Shown here in pieces: positions 1 to 7,425 of a stretch of DNA of 21,180 nt. A model generated the notes under the pieces. The model was given only the letters and a program-made list of their open reading frames with translations, had not been told where the DNA came from and searched no databases. How positions within the stretch are numbered: position 1 is the first letter of the stretch; each line of letters starts with the position of its first letter. Position numbers and translations under genes: made by a program. The stretch spans positions 1 to 21,180 of IMG/VR virus record IMGVR_UViG_3300009100_000119. One strand, 5' to 3'. Origin of the DNA: a virus.

Positions 1-672
1 AATCGACGCATCCTTTAGCTCTGAGCTACCAACAGAATCAGCCCCGAGTGCAGTATCGTTCACTACACCAGCAGCGAACATAGCTGAAGCTGAGATAGCA
101 CCGGTTTGCAGGATGCCAGCCGGGATAGTGTTAGCCACGAACATGTTGGCGTTGTTGAGAGCACCAGCACCAACAATGTGAACGTGATCGCCAGCAGCAG
201 CCTGGGCACCTGAGCCTGCCGATAGTGCTGTACCGATAGCTACAGGAGTAGGACGGGTACCGAGCGCACCACCGTATGCATGTCGGGCGGTAAGGTCGTG
301 TCGGGTACCATCCGTCTTCATATATTGGGTGTGCTCATCAATGGTGGTGTCATTGATGTGACGGTTGGCCTCGTCGTAATCAGCCTTATAGGTACCGTGG
401 ATCACAGATCCATCACTACCAACAGAGTGAGTCTTGGCTGAGGTATCCCCAACGCCTCTTGTCACACCAGTACAGTTACCACCAGCCTGGTTGGCAACTG
501 TTACATGCTCTTCAGAAGGGGTGTCAGGATCAAGGATAACAGAGAATGGTCCGTTAGCACCACCTGTCGGCCAGCCTGCATTGCTGTTAAGGGTGAAGCT
601 GGTATCACCTGTACCAATACCAGTACCGAGCCTAGTAGGAACTGCCGCACCAGCGTAATGACGGCGAGCCAT
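1..672 (-). CDS. Tail fibre-like protein, N-terminal 224 residues (cut by window edge)
   Basis: The frame is open from an ATG at 672 to the left edge, so the C-terminus is outside the window. The start overlaps the stop of the upstream tail gene (TAATG) and has a strong Shine-Dalgarno, AGGAGG, about 8 nt upstream. Residues about 11-84 form a Gly/Thr-rich beta module (…EEHVTVA… …GVTRGVGDT…) of the kind common in phage tail proteins. Residues about 109-126 carry EHTQYMKTDGTRH, which matches the HxQY…DGTRH signature seen in many phage tail-fibre stalks. The Ala/Gly-rich segments after it (about 150-224) include GDHVHIVG and are typical of repetitive fibre shafts. As the last visible gene of the tail block it is probably the receptor-binding fibre or its virion-anchoring part. 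The fibre class is well supported; receptor and exact role are unknown. Confidence 0.75.
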   Translation of the reverse strand, partial: MARRHYAGAAVPTRLGTGIGTGDTSFTLNSNAGWPTGGANGPFSVILDPDTPSEEHVTVANQAGGNCTGVTRGVGDTSAKTHSVGSDGSVIHGTYKADYDEANRHINDTTIDEHTQYMKTDGTRHDLTARHAYGGALGTRPTPVAIGTALSAGSGAQAAAGDHVHIVGAGALNNANMFVANTIPAGILQTGAISASAMFAAGVVNDTALGADSVGSSELKDASI

Positions 673-2573
673 TAGAATTCCTCCTGTAGAACCTGTACAT
701 CTACTAGGCAGGTTCCAGTGAATCCAATACCTTGCAGCAGATCGTCAAGGTGATCAATTCGCCATCTATCTGCCAGGATAACTGCTGGGTATGAACGGGG
801 ACCGATCTTCAACTGGGTAGGATTCTTACTCTTCTGGAGTTTGGCAAGATCATCCAGAGCAGCCCAGGGATCAAACGGGAAGTCATTACCATCAAGGTCA
901 GTAACCTGACGGGAGATGAGCAGCGGGAGTCGCCAGACCCGAGTCACAGCCGGAATCACTACAGATGAGAATGTCCATGATCCAAGCTGCTGCCCGAGAG
1001 TAGGAGTAGTGCCATCCCGCTTAAGTTCTATACGTAGCTCAAATGTCCGGCCAGTTATCTGCCCCACTTGGAAACTCTCATGGTGCTCTTCATGCTCGCC
1101 AATGAACAGGAAGGATCCATCATCTACCGAGATGTAGAACCCGTGCGAGCCACCTTCACCAATCTGGACAACATCGACATACATACCGATCTTATCCTGA
1201 TTAGTGTTGTAGGTAATCTCCCCTGTGTCGAGAGTACCGGACGGGACCAGGTTACGGCTATGGTGAGTAGCAAACACACCTACACCTGACACAGTAAACA
1301 CCCTGATCCCGTTGAACGTGACGACTGACAGTACTTCATTCTGAGTTGTCGCCATCAAGTCCGATGCGTATGCAGGGACGAGTAGACCAGGATCCCCGAA
1401 TTCCTGGACGTTAAGTCTTCCGAGTCCCGTTTGGGTACTGGAGTAGTTGCTGTATCCCCACCAGATGAAGTTCTCTTGACCTTCAAAACAGCGTACAGGC
1501 AGAGGTGTCGACACCCTGGCCCCGATGTTGAGGTCACCATTGTTGTTGACTTGTGCAAAGCGCCACCCCGGTTGCAGTCCAACACCCATGAAGATGAATG
1601 GTCCAAGGTAGCCATAGAGGGATTCGATCTGCTCACCCTCGAATTCAGCAGCAACTACAGGTGCGTCCAGCCCTGTGCCATCAGCTTTGATGACTGCCTT
1701 ATAGATCAGGGACTTATCGCCTGCGTACCCTCCCATGTAAATGGCGTTACGTCCCTCAGCGAAACACGTCCAAGTGAACCCAGTATTGGGATGAGTGAAG
1801 AGTAGCGGAGCACCAGCACCACCGAGAGCTACACCGCCTCCACCTTGTGCTGCAACTGTGATATCCCAAACAGAGTTAGCACTGGCTGCCAGAACCCTTC
1901 CTCGTACATATGCAACAAGGGTAGCTGTGCCTGTGATATGGGCCGCACCCGCCCAGGCTGTGAGTCCTGTGTTCGTCTTCCAAATGCCTGCTGATCCATG
2001 TGCAGTCCAGACATTGAAGCCATCCGAGGCTATGGAAGAAGGAGCAGTACCAGGTGGAGCGCCGGTAAGAGCAGTGAAAGTAGGAGTGTCCAGATCGACA
2101 TTGGAAGTCCTCGATACTGCTGTACCATTTGTTAGGTATAGGAAGGTGCCAGCTACAGCGAACCGGAGATTAGTGTTAGCTGATGACAGCTTCTGATCAG
2201 TATCGTGGAGTAGACCAAGATGGTACTTAGTCCAGATATCCATGCCGGTACTGTTGTCGAACCTGAATGCCTCACTACCATCCCGGTCTGAACAGCGCTG
2301 TCCAGCCCCAAGATGCCAAGAGTCAGTGCTCCGCCTCCATAACCCTTCAGGGTTATAGGAGTGCTCGCCCGGAGTATCTCGCTGATCCTGCTGTTGCCTT
2401 AGAGGTTGGACAGGCTCAAACCCGAACTGCTCTGCATACTTGTAGTCGATATTGTACGGGAACTGCCCGATCGACAATGGGAACGAGTACGGGGCGAATT
2501 CACTAGAGCTAACGCCACCGTAAAGGGTATGGCCTATACCCTTAGCAATCCCCCGTAGTGTTGCACCAGCCAT
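672..2573 (-). CDS. Large tail protein, beta-propeller-like (nozzle/minor tail candidate)
   Basis: The protein has 633 residues. The ATG directly follows the TAG of the upstream gene, with AGGTG 6 nt before it. It is rich in short beta-type segments with recurrent Trp/Gly turns (for example GFNVWTAHGSAGIWKT near residue 190 and ENFIWWGYSNYSS in the middle), which suggests a propeller or stacked beta-sheet fold. No signal peptide or membrane helix is evident. The C-terminal part contains DLDGNDFPFDPWAALDDLAK followed by a segment with RSYPAVILADRWRIDHLDD. Similar proteins in actinobacteriophages are usually called minor tail proteins. Its place after an adaptor-like protein and before a fibre, in a genome arm with no tape measure or tube protein, makes a T7 gp12-like nozzle role plausible. 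That role is inferred from gene order and beta-rich composition, not from a recognised motif. Confidence 0.6.
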   Translation of the reverse strand: MAGATLRGIAKGIGHTLYGGVSSSEFAPYSFPLSIGQFPYNIDYKYAEQFGFEPVQPLRQQQDQRDTPGEHSYNPEGLWRRSTDSWHLGAGQRCSDRDGSEAFRFDNSTGMDIWTKYHLGLLHDTDQKLSSANTNLRFAVAGTFLYLTNGTAVSRTSNVDLDTPTFTALTGAPPGTAPSSIASDGFNVWTAHGSAGIWKTNTGLTAWAGAAHITGTATLVAYVRGRVLAASANSVWDITVAAQGGGGVALGGAGAPLLFTHPNTGFTWTCFAEGRNAIYMGGYAGDKSLIYKAVIKADGTGLDAPVVAAEFEGEQIESLYGYLGPFIFMGVGLQPGWRFAQVNNNGDLNIGARVSTPLPVRCFEGQENFIWWGYSNYSSTQTGLGRLNVQEFGDPGLLVPAYASDLMATTQNEVLSVVTFNGIRVFTVSGVGVFATHHSRNLVPSGTLDTGEITYNTNQDKIGMYVDVVQIGEGGSHGFYISVDDGSFLFIGEHEEHHESFQVGQITGRTFELRIELKRDGTTPTLGQQLGSWTFSSVVIPAVTRVWRLPLLISRQVTDLDGNDFPFDPWAALDDLAKLQKSKNPTQLKIGPRSYPAVILADRWRIDHLDDLLQGIGFTGTCLVDVQVLQEEF

Positions 2574-3452
2574 CTACCACACCTGATCCGGGAACATACG
2601 CCGCAACCTACGCCGCTCTCTCTTTAGAGTCTGTGTGTACAGTTGCAGGAATGGCCGCATCGTGTTCATGGTTGCGCCCGGAGGAACCTCTTCCCCACGT
2701 CGAGTATCGGGCTGACGATCAAGGAATGTCCGCTTAACTTCCCTACCACCTAGTGCATTGATAGCAGCACCATAGGACAGGATCTTATGGGCTTCCTTAT
2801 GTAGACCGGACACGGCAAGGATATCGTCAGCCATGTTGACTAGTGGATCGAATCCAGCCTTGTACGACACCCTGACAGGATGGCTAGGGAACCCACCCGT
2901 TTGCAGAGTGATTGCTTTACCCGATGGGAAATTAGCACCAGCATCAGGGTTCAGTTCCCAGTCCCGCTTGGAGACATCAAACCAATCCTTAGTACCTGGT
3001 ACAGCATATCGGACACGCCAAATGTCAATGAAGTCGTCATCAACTACAAGCTCATGAGCACGATCTATAGGTGAGAAGTTAAACTCAGAGAACTTGATCC
3101 GGAATAGACCATCACCTGAGATGTCTTCAACTGTCTCGTTCACATACTTAGCTAGACGGAAGTCAGTGAACTTAGCATTGATCCTGACTAGATCGTCAGT
3201 GGCGTGGGAAGCAGGAGTGCTACCATTGAACCCTCGGATCACTGTGACCGACGTACCTGACTTAGCTACGACGTACAGTTCCTCTAGGTTAATTCCAAGG
3301 ATAGCTCCCTCTATGATCTGTGGTGCATCAAACTTAAGAGTAAGTGCAGTGACAGACGAGTTGATCCCAGCCGATAGCTGAGCGATACGTTCTCCACCTG
3401 AAGTCATCAAGTGGATTCTTGTGTTAGAGATAGCTTCCTTGAACGTCGTCAT
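2574..3452 (-). CDS. Head-tail adaptor-like protein with N-terminal beta module
   Basis: The protein has 292 residues and begins 2 nt after the upstream stop, without a clear Shine-Dalgarno, so translation is probably coupled. Residues about 24-91 form a beta module (…EELYVVAKSGTSVTVIRGF… ending in HATDDLVRI) like the one in the fibre gene and in the jelly-roll gene of this window. The C-terminal third is helical and very basic. It contains AHKILSYGAAINALGGREVK, a DRQPDTRRGEEVPPGA stretch and a closing run of Arg (KRERRRLRRMFPDQVW). That arrangement resembles phage connector or adaptor proteins that dock under the portal. Its position just before the large tail protein supports a head-tail joining role. 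Family assignment is from memory of sequence style; the adaptor role is moderately supported. Confidence 0.55.
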   Translation of the reverse strand: MTTFKEAISNTRIHLMTSGGERIAQLSAGINSSVTALTLKFDAPQIIEGAILGINLEELYVVAKSGTSVTVIRGFNGSTPASHATDDLVRINAKFTDFRLAKYVNETVEDISGDGLFRIKFSEFNFSPIDRAHELVVDDDFIDIWRVRYAVPGTKDWFDVSKRDWELNPDAGANFPSGKAITLQTGGFPSHPVRVSYKAGFDPLVNMADDILAVSGLHKEAHKILSYGAAINALGGREVKRTFLDRQPDTRRGEEVPPGATMNTMRPFLQLYTQTLKRERRRLRRMFPDQVW

Positions 3453-3454
3453 GG

Positions 3455-3670
3455 TTACCGACGGTTGTTAGCCCCAGCACCAGGAAGCTGCCGGACCCGA
3501 CTACGTCCCGTGCCTTGTTCCTTGAGGTTGGCTTGATCTTCCTGCATAACTTCAGGCCCACCAGGGTCAACACGTCCCGTCTTGGAGCCGGTGGGATTGT
3601 TGGTGTTCTTCCCGCCAGAGGGAGCCTTGTTTCCCAGCTTGGGAACCCTACCAGTGTCGCTACCAGGCAT
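3455..3670 (-). CDS. Small hydrophilic structural-operon protein, unknown function
   Basis: The ORF encodes 71 residues. ATG at 3670 is preceded by AGAGGT about 7 nt upstream, a good ribosome site. The protein is basic and low in complexity, rich in Gly, Asn, Pro, Lys and Arg (MPGSDTGRVPKLGNKAPSGG at the start, RQLPGAGANNRR at the end), with no Cys, no signal peptide and no membrane segment. It is probably disordered. It sits between the 106-residue Cys-containing protein and the adaptor-like gene, 2 nt before the latter. The composition resembles the Pro/Gly-rich 83-residue protein after the portal, but I see no convincing alignment. Function unknown; the good ribosome site and tight spacing argue that it is translated. 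Confidence 0.55.
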   Translation of the reverse strand: MPGSDTGRVPKLGNKAPSGGKNTNNPTGSKTGRVDPGGPEVMQEDQANLKEQGTGRSRVRQLPGAGANNRR

Positions 3671-3691
3671 CGTTACCTCTTTACTTAGGTC

Positions 3692-4012
3692 TTACTTAGG
3701 ATCGTCGTAGTCGATCTTTACTGGTCTATCGGTCACATCATACACAGTCTCTCCGTACCGCTCCCGAGCGGCCGCCCCCTCCATACGCCGGGGACGATAA
3801 CCCTGTGCATGAAGACGCTTATAGGCTGCCATATCCCGATGCCAACGCTTCTCTCTGATGATCGTTTGCGTGGTGGGTTCGTCAGGCAGACCCTCAGTCT
3901 TAGTTACTGTACGTGAGGGGATAGCTGTAGCTGACAAATGGAAGCCCTTGAGGTGATCCACGTACTCAAGCTTGCAGTTATCGGGATCCTTACAACACTG
4001 AGGATGAGACAT
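3692..4012 (-). CDS. Small Cys-containing phage protein, unknown function
   Basis: The reading frame stays open up to 4147, but the ATG at 4012 lies 2 nt after the TAG of the exported-protein gene and gives a 106-residue product without overlapping it; this start is preferred. The N-terminus MSHPQCCKDPDNCKLEYVDH has three Cys and a His and could bind metal. It continues with LKGFHLSATAIPSRT, a style I associate with small conserved actinophage virion-operon proteins. The C-terminal half is basic and helical (EKRWHRDMAAYKRLHAQGYR) and ends acidic (KIDYDDPK). There is no signal peptide or membrane helix. Function unknown. Two closely spaced stop triplets follow in a short repeated stretch (about 3681-3700) before the next ribosome site. 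Confidence 0.55.
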   Translation of the reverse strand: MSHPQCCKDPDNCKLEYVDHLKGFHLSATAIPSRTVTKTEGLPDEPTTQTIIREKRWHRDMAAYKRLHAQGYRPRRMEGAAARERYGETVYDVTDRPVKIDYDDPK

Positions 4013-4014
4013 TG

Positions 4015-4443
4015 CTATTCGTACACTCCGTGGCTTCTCGTGATGCAGCCCCCGGAAGCACCGCATCCGATAGTACGTACCTTTAGGGCAGTCCCGTGAA
4101 CGGTCGCCTGGATAGTGGTATGGTCGGTGGCTCCAGTTAGGAAGCAATGTGGAGCCGGATTAAAGATGGCAGCCCCCACACTGCACGGCTGGACGTGGGT
4201 GTGTCCGCTATGAGCCGTAGTTACCTCAACCGTGGTGTAGATGGAGCAGCCGTCGCTGAGCAACTTCAGCTGAGCGAAGCCGTCGCCGAAGTTGCCGTAG
4301 ATGACGCTGTGCGTGCATGCGTCGCTCTGCGTGTACCACTGTCCGGGCGGCAGGTAGTGACCAAGAGCAGGATCTACGAATCCTAGATTAACGCCAACTA
4401 CGATAGCTAGCGTAGCGATGATGGATAGAATGGTTCGTCTCAT
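4015..4443 (-). CDS. Exported Cys-rich protein inside the virion operon
   Basis: The gene encodes 142 residues. ATG at 4443 overlaps the upstream TGA as ATGA, so it is probably translated by coupling; a GGAG lies about 13 nt upstream. The N-terminus (MRR followed by ILSIIATLAIVVGVNLGF) is a classic signal peptide: positive start, about 17 hydrophobic residues, then PALG before HYLPPG, with likely cleavage near residue 29. The remaining about 113 residues are small and polar with six Cys (around SDACTH, SDGCSI, QPCSVG, PHCFLT, IGCGASGGC) and several His and Thr, suggesting a disulfide-stabilised extracytoplasmic domain. I recognise no family. An exported protein among capsid and tail genes is unusual. 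It could alter the host surface, protect against superinfection or be a secreted accessory of adsorption; none of these is shown by the sequence. Confidence 0.65.
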   Translation of the reverse strand: MRRTILSIIATLAIVVGVNLGFVDPALGHYLPPGQWYTQSDACTHSVIYGNFGDGFAQLKLLSDGCSIYTTVEVTTAHSGHTHVQPCSVGAAIFNPAPHCFLTGATDHTTIQATVHGTALKVRTIGCGASGGCITRSHGVYE

Positions 4444-4769
4444 GGTGTGATGTTAGCTCCGTATCCGGCAGCAGTAAGATCATCTGCTTGCTGTTGAGTA
4501 ATGGGGTATACTCCCCCGCCCATGTAAACCTCTACTGCGTTAGCTAGGGACTCCACATCATCATCAACATCAGTCGTAACCTGATCATGGTTGAAATGTC
4601 GATTGACATAGCCACCCTGATACGGGAACTGGCTCTGATGATAGTTGCCATTCTGATCACGCCACACAGTTACACCCACATCGTAGTTACCAAAGTGGGG
4701 CCACAAAGGATGTTGATCGCCACCAATTGATGCAGGACCAACTTCTACGGGTGGAGTGAAGGTAGGCAT
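4440..4769 (-). CDS. Small conserved virion-operon protein, unknown function
   Basis: The ORF has 109 residues. Its ATG shares bases with the stop of the jelly-roll gene (TAATG) and its TGA overlaps the next ATG, so it is coupled at both ends. The central motif FGNYDVGVTVWRDQNGNYHQ, followed by FPYQGGYVNRHFNHDQV, has alternating aromatic and polar residues that suggest a compact beta fold. The C-terminus is helical and acidic (TDVDDDVESLANAVEVYMGG), ending in an Ala/Gly tail. I have the impression of related small proteins in actinophage structural operons, but no function is known to me. There is no signal peptide or membrane segment. It may be a minor virion or tail protein by context only. 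Confidence 0.6.
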   Translation of the reverse strand: MPTFTPPVEVGPASIGGDQHPLWPHFGNYDVGVTVWRDQNGNYHQSQFPYQGGYVNRHFNHDQVTTDVDDDVESLANAVEVYMGGGVYPITQQQADDLTAAGYGANITP

Positions 4770-5611
4770 TATGAGATAGTGGAGATATCAACCGGGGAGA
4801 AGTCTACAGCAACAAGACGTGGTGCTGAGAGTTCAGTGTTAAGGAAGACACTATTAAGCACACCAGTTGAGGATTGGTAGACTTCAATAATGCCGCCAGT
4901 ATTAGCCCCGGGTACTTGTCCAGTATTGATCGGCTGCTCACTTGTCTGGATATGCATGAGTGGATCAGCAGCAGCAACTGCACCAACAACTGTAGTCCCA
5001 CCCGCAAAGTTGAAGACACCATCCATGAAGCGGAAGCGGATACCCCTAAGACCAGTAGCGTTGTTGGCCCATGCAACCTCAGCAATAGCCGCAAGCCCAC
5101 TACCGACCTTCTCAAAGGTAACATTAGCCTGACGGACAATGTTACCGGTATTCATGGTACCAGTACCGAGAGTACAACCAGTAAAGGAAGTGGCAGTCTT
5201 ACCGGTGTACTTAACTACGGTATCTGCACCACCAAGAGTAGTAGCACGGATGACAAGATAACCAGCAGTAGCGAATGCAGGTGTACCAGTTACCGGATCA
5301 GCATTGGTGGAGACAACGTTGATAGTACCCTGAGGAAGTGCAGCAGCATCGGATCCAGCAGCGATAGTAGTAGCTGCAAAGTTAGCAACACCTGGTGACG
5401 GCACAACATCAGTTGGCCGTGCAAATACTCCCCACCGCTTACTAGGTACGTCTTCGCCAAGGGTGGTGACTGCACGGTTCCAGGGAAGTGGAGTCCAAGT
5501 AGCATTAGGAATAGCTACATTTACATCATGCTGCCAGAAGATAAGATCATCATCAGCAATGACCTGCTTCTGTAGACCACCTTGCAGAATAGTTGAAAGG
5601 ACTTTACCCAA
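4769..5611 (-). CDS. C1q/TNF-like jelly-roll virion protein (decoration, head fibre or spike candidate)
   Basis: The protein has 280 residues. The start is TTG at 5611; it has a strong ribosome site AAGGAG with 5 nt spacing, and I see no ATG or GTG near the start of the frame. Residues about 28-45 (NVAIPNATWTPLPWN) and about 165-275 look like the strands of a C1q-like jelly roll: a GLAAIAEVAWANNATGLRGI segment, then IIEVYQSSTGVLN, then a closing APRLVAVDF. Between them, residues about 76-161 form a separate beta module with KYTGKTATSFTGCTLGTGT, which appears inserted into the jelly roll. Its place right after the major capsid gene suggests a capsid decoration, head fibre or tail-spike protein. 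The fold assignment is moderately supported; the role is inferred from location. Confidence 0.55.
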   Translation of the reverse strand: MGKVLSTILQGGLQKQVIADDDLIFWQHDVNVAIPNATWTPLPWNRAVTTLGEDVPSKRWGVFARPTDVVPSPGVANFAATTIAAGSDAAALPQGTINVVSTNADPVTGTPAFATAGYLVIRATTLGGADTVVKYTGKTATSFTGCTLGTGTMNTGNIVRQANVTFEKVGSGLAAIAEVAWANNATGLRGIRFRFMDGVFNFAGGTTVVGAVAAADPLMHIQTSEQPINTGQVPGANTGGIIEVYQSSTGVLNSVFLNTELSAPRLVAVDFSPVDISTIS

Positions 5612-5629
5612 GGTTACTCCTTATGGAAG

Positions 5630-5660
5630 TGGGCCAGGACCACAGAGTGATCCTGGCCCA
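5630..5660 (-). terminator. Perfect 10-bp stem-loop after the major capsid gene
   Basis: TGGGCCAGGA (5630-5639) and TCCTGGCCCA (5651-5660) are perfect inverted repeats around an 11-nt loop, in the 86-nt gap between the capsid stop and the next start. On the transcribed strand the stem is followed by ACTTCCATAAGGAG and has no U-run, so it is not a textbook intrinsic terminator. It may partly terminate, stabilise the capsid mRNA 3' end or be a processing site that keeps capsid expression above that of the downstream genes. The stem is certain; its function is inferred. Confidence 0.5.
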
Positions 5661-5697
5661 TGTGCCTAGCCTTACCGATATGAAGGTTAAGGAAGAA

Positions 5698-6693
5698 TCA
5701 CTTAACCATAGAGGTAGTAACCTCGATGCGACGGATGGCCTGCTCACGGAAACGACCGAACCCGCCAAGCCAGTACCAACCAACGGGCACGAACCGGCGC
5801 AGCTTATCCGTAACCTCACCCAGCACCGTGTTAGGCATCGGGCCGGACACAAGCGAAGACCAAGTCTTAGCAAGCGCCTGGTTGCCGAGGATGATCACAG
5901 GGAACACGTCAAAGTTGCCGGAAGCACCACCGGCAGCACCACCATCAACGAACCCACCAGGACCACCCTGACCAGTAGCCAAGTTGGCAGCAGAAAGACG
6001 AGGGGTTTCGATCCATGAAACGCCCTCGAACAGGCCCGTCTCCCCGTTCCAAATCTGCTCAGGCTGGGAGTACGTATGCGGATCCCGCCAAGCGGCAGTA
6101 CCCGTCTCTTCCCTAAGGTCAACAAGAACCTCAGGAGCAGCGAAACCCTTGTAGTGCCCGTTCATGACTCGCTGAACATTGTCGGACGAAAGGTTAGCCA
6201 CTCGCCGACGCACATCAGCAGCCTTAAGCGTGTTGGCTGCAACAAGGGAGTTTCGAGGACCAGCGCCACCGTTACCGAAGTAGACGTTAGAGCCAGCAAC
6301 AAGCACGTTACGGGCAAGGCAGTCGAAACTGATGCCGGCATTGTAGCCAACAATGTTAGCCACATCTTCGGACACCATCAGGAACGAAAGCCCACGCACA
6401 CGTGCGGTGGTAAGAGCAGCGTTACCGTACTCGTTCAGAGCAACAGTGACGATGCTGTCGGACACTGCAACGGCATCCACATCAGCAGTCTCAGAAAGGA
6501 CCGAAACCTTAGGTGCAAGCTCGTTGTAGATGTTGAACTGGACCGTGGAGCCACGATGAGACTGTGCAACCGGCTTAATGGAAGCACAAGCATCAAAGTA
6601 GAGCTCATCACGAAGTGCGAAGTATGCGTACTGCTCGTAAGCAGTAGTGACCTGGTTAGCTAGTGTAGTGGTGGTCGTAAGGACGTCACCCAC
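5698..6693 (-). CDS. Major capsid protein, N4-gp56 family
   Basis: The protein has 331 residues and forms the icosahedral shell. The start is GTG at 6693, preceded by GGAGGG with 7 nt spacing. Family features I recognise: an N-terminal Thr-rich run followed by LANQVTTAYEQYAYFALRDE, then RGSTVQFNIYNELAPKVSVL with an acidic DVDAVA, then LNEYGNAALTTARVRGLSFL, and a helix with YNAGISFDCLARNVLVAG. These are characteristic of the N4-gp56-type HK97-fold capsid proteins found in podoviruses and relatives. The C-terminal region includes a Gly/Ala-rich loop (about residue 245-260) and the closing WYWLGGFGRFREQAIRRIEV. Gene order (scaffold directly upstream, a candidate promoter and a 3' hairpin around it) fits a highly expressed capsid gene. 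Confidence 0.9.
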   Translation of the reverse strand: MGDVLTTTTTLANQVTTAYEQYAYFALRDELYFDACASIKPVAQSHRGSTVQFNIYNELAPKVSVLSETADVDAVAVSDSIVTVALNEYGNAALTTARVRGLSFLMVSEDVANIVGYNAGISFDCLARNVLVAGSNVYFGNGGAGPRNSLVAANTLKAADVRRRVANLSSDNVQRVMNGHYKGFAAPEVLVDLREETGTAAWRDPHTYSQPEQIWNGETGLFEGVSWIETPRLSAANLATGQGGPGGFVDGGAAGGASGNFDVFPVIILGNQALAKTWSSLVSGPMPNTVLGEVTDKLRRFVPVGWYWLGGFGRFREQAIRRIEVTTSMVK

Positions 6694-6724
6694 TGGATTA
6701 CCCTCCGGTTATGGGTTGTCTAAC

Positions 6725-7279
6725 TCAGGGAACATCCCACTCATGGATCATCCCGTGACGGGGACCCTTAGACCTAAGCAATGACGTAAGCTCTTCCTTG
6801 GACTTAGTCCCCTTCATTTCCTGCTCAAAGTCACCCTTGACCTGAGTGGAACTAGACTGTCCACGAGCACGATTCATTACAGCCAAAGCAGCAAGAGCAT
6901 CGTCGGGATCCACGTCTTCACCTTCATCTGTAGTGGTAGTGCTCTGTCCGTTACCGGATGAGTCACCACTAGGGGTATCAGTAGATGAAGTAGTCGTAGT
7001 CGTGGTAGTGGGTTCAGGTTCGGTCTTATAGCCAAGTTCCTTAGCCACTTCCTTAGCTGCATCACCGGAGAATTCTGTACCCTCTTCAGCTAGCTCACGA
7101 AGAATGGTACGCCGCTGACGCTTACTAAGATGCGCTAGACCTGCATCCCTAAGTTGCTCATCCTGCTCCAAAGCCGTAAGTCTATCCTTAAGAGCCTTGT
7201 TCTCGTTGGATAGCTCATCCCGTTGCTTACGAAGATCGCCAGGATTGTCTTGATCGTTCTGTCCCTGAGTATCTGCCAT
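6725..7279 (-). CDS. Capsid scaffolding protein
   Basis: The product has 184 residues. I chose the ATG at 7279 (MADTQGQNDQDNPGD), with AAAGGA just upstream, rather than an in-frame GTG 33 nt further upstream. It is acidic and strongly hydrophilic, with a predicted coiled coil at about residues 15-55 (LRKQRDELSNENKALKDRL), an Ala/Lys helical part (FSGDAAKEVAKELGY), a Thr/Ser-rich linker (about 90-120) and a helical C-terminus with a conserved-looking KEELTSLLRSKGP. This layout, immediately before the major capsid gene, is that of phage scaffolds that help shell assembly and then leave the head. There is no Cys and no hydrophobic segment. Role assigned by composition and position. Confidence 0.75.
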   Translation of the reverse strand: MADTQGQNDQDNPGDLRKQRDELSNENKALKDRLTALEQDEQLRDAGLAHLSKRQRRTILRELAEEGTEFSGDAAKEVAKELGYKTEPEPTTTTTTTSSTDTPSGDSSGNGQSTTTTDEGEDVDPDDALAALAVMNRARGQSSSTQVKGDFEQEMKGTKSKEELTSLLRSKGPRHGMIHEWDVP

Positions 7280-7323
7280 GATTCCTTTGTCTCTCCGTCG
7301 TGCCTTACTCACCTAATACGGAG

Positions 7324-7352
7324 GCTATAGGTGGAGGCTTTACTGCTGACAA
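7324..7352 (-). promoter_or_regulatory. Candidate promoter for scaffold and capsid genes
   Basis: On the minus strand TTGTCA (7352-7347; one mismatch to TTGACA) and TATAGC (7329-7324; four of six to TATAAT) are separated by 17 nt, in the 146-nt gap between the 272-residue gene and the scaffold start at 7279. The predicted transcription start would leave a leader of about 38 nt. This gap is the largest inside the otherwise tight operon, and a separate promoter for capsid genes makes sense. Sequence match only; not proven. Confidence 0.4.
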
Positions 7353-7425
7353 CCTAGATGTGATACCGGAGGGTGTCTAGCTCTAGGTAGCTGTGGGGAG
7401 TATGCCGTATGGGGAGGGTAGTTGT

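Noticed and set aside
1431-2196. Plus-strand ORFs of 124 and 133 codons antisense to the large tail protein
   Set aside because: Same reason: they mirror a real minus-strand gene and look non-protein-like.
3678-3700. Short tandem repeat of TTACTTAGG
   Set aside because: Only two copies of about 9 bp at a gene end; probably incidental, adding extra stop codons.
4013-4147. N-terminal extension of the 106-residue gene to give 151 residues
   Set aside because: It would overlap the exported-protein gene in another frame; the ATG at 4012 follows that gene's stop by 2 nt.
4874-6663. Plus-strand ORFs of up to 195 codons antisense to the capsid and jelly-roll genes
   Set aside because: Shadows of well-supported genes; no ribosome sites or recognisable domains.
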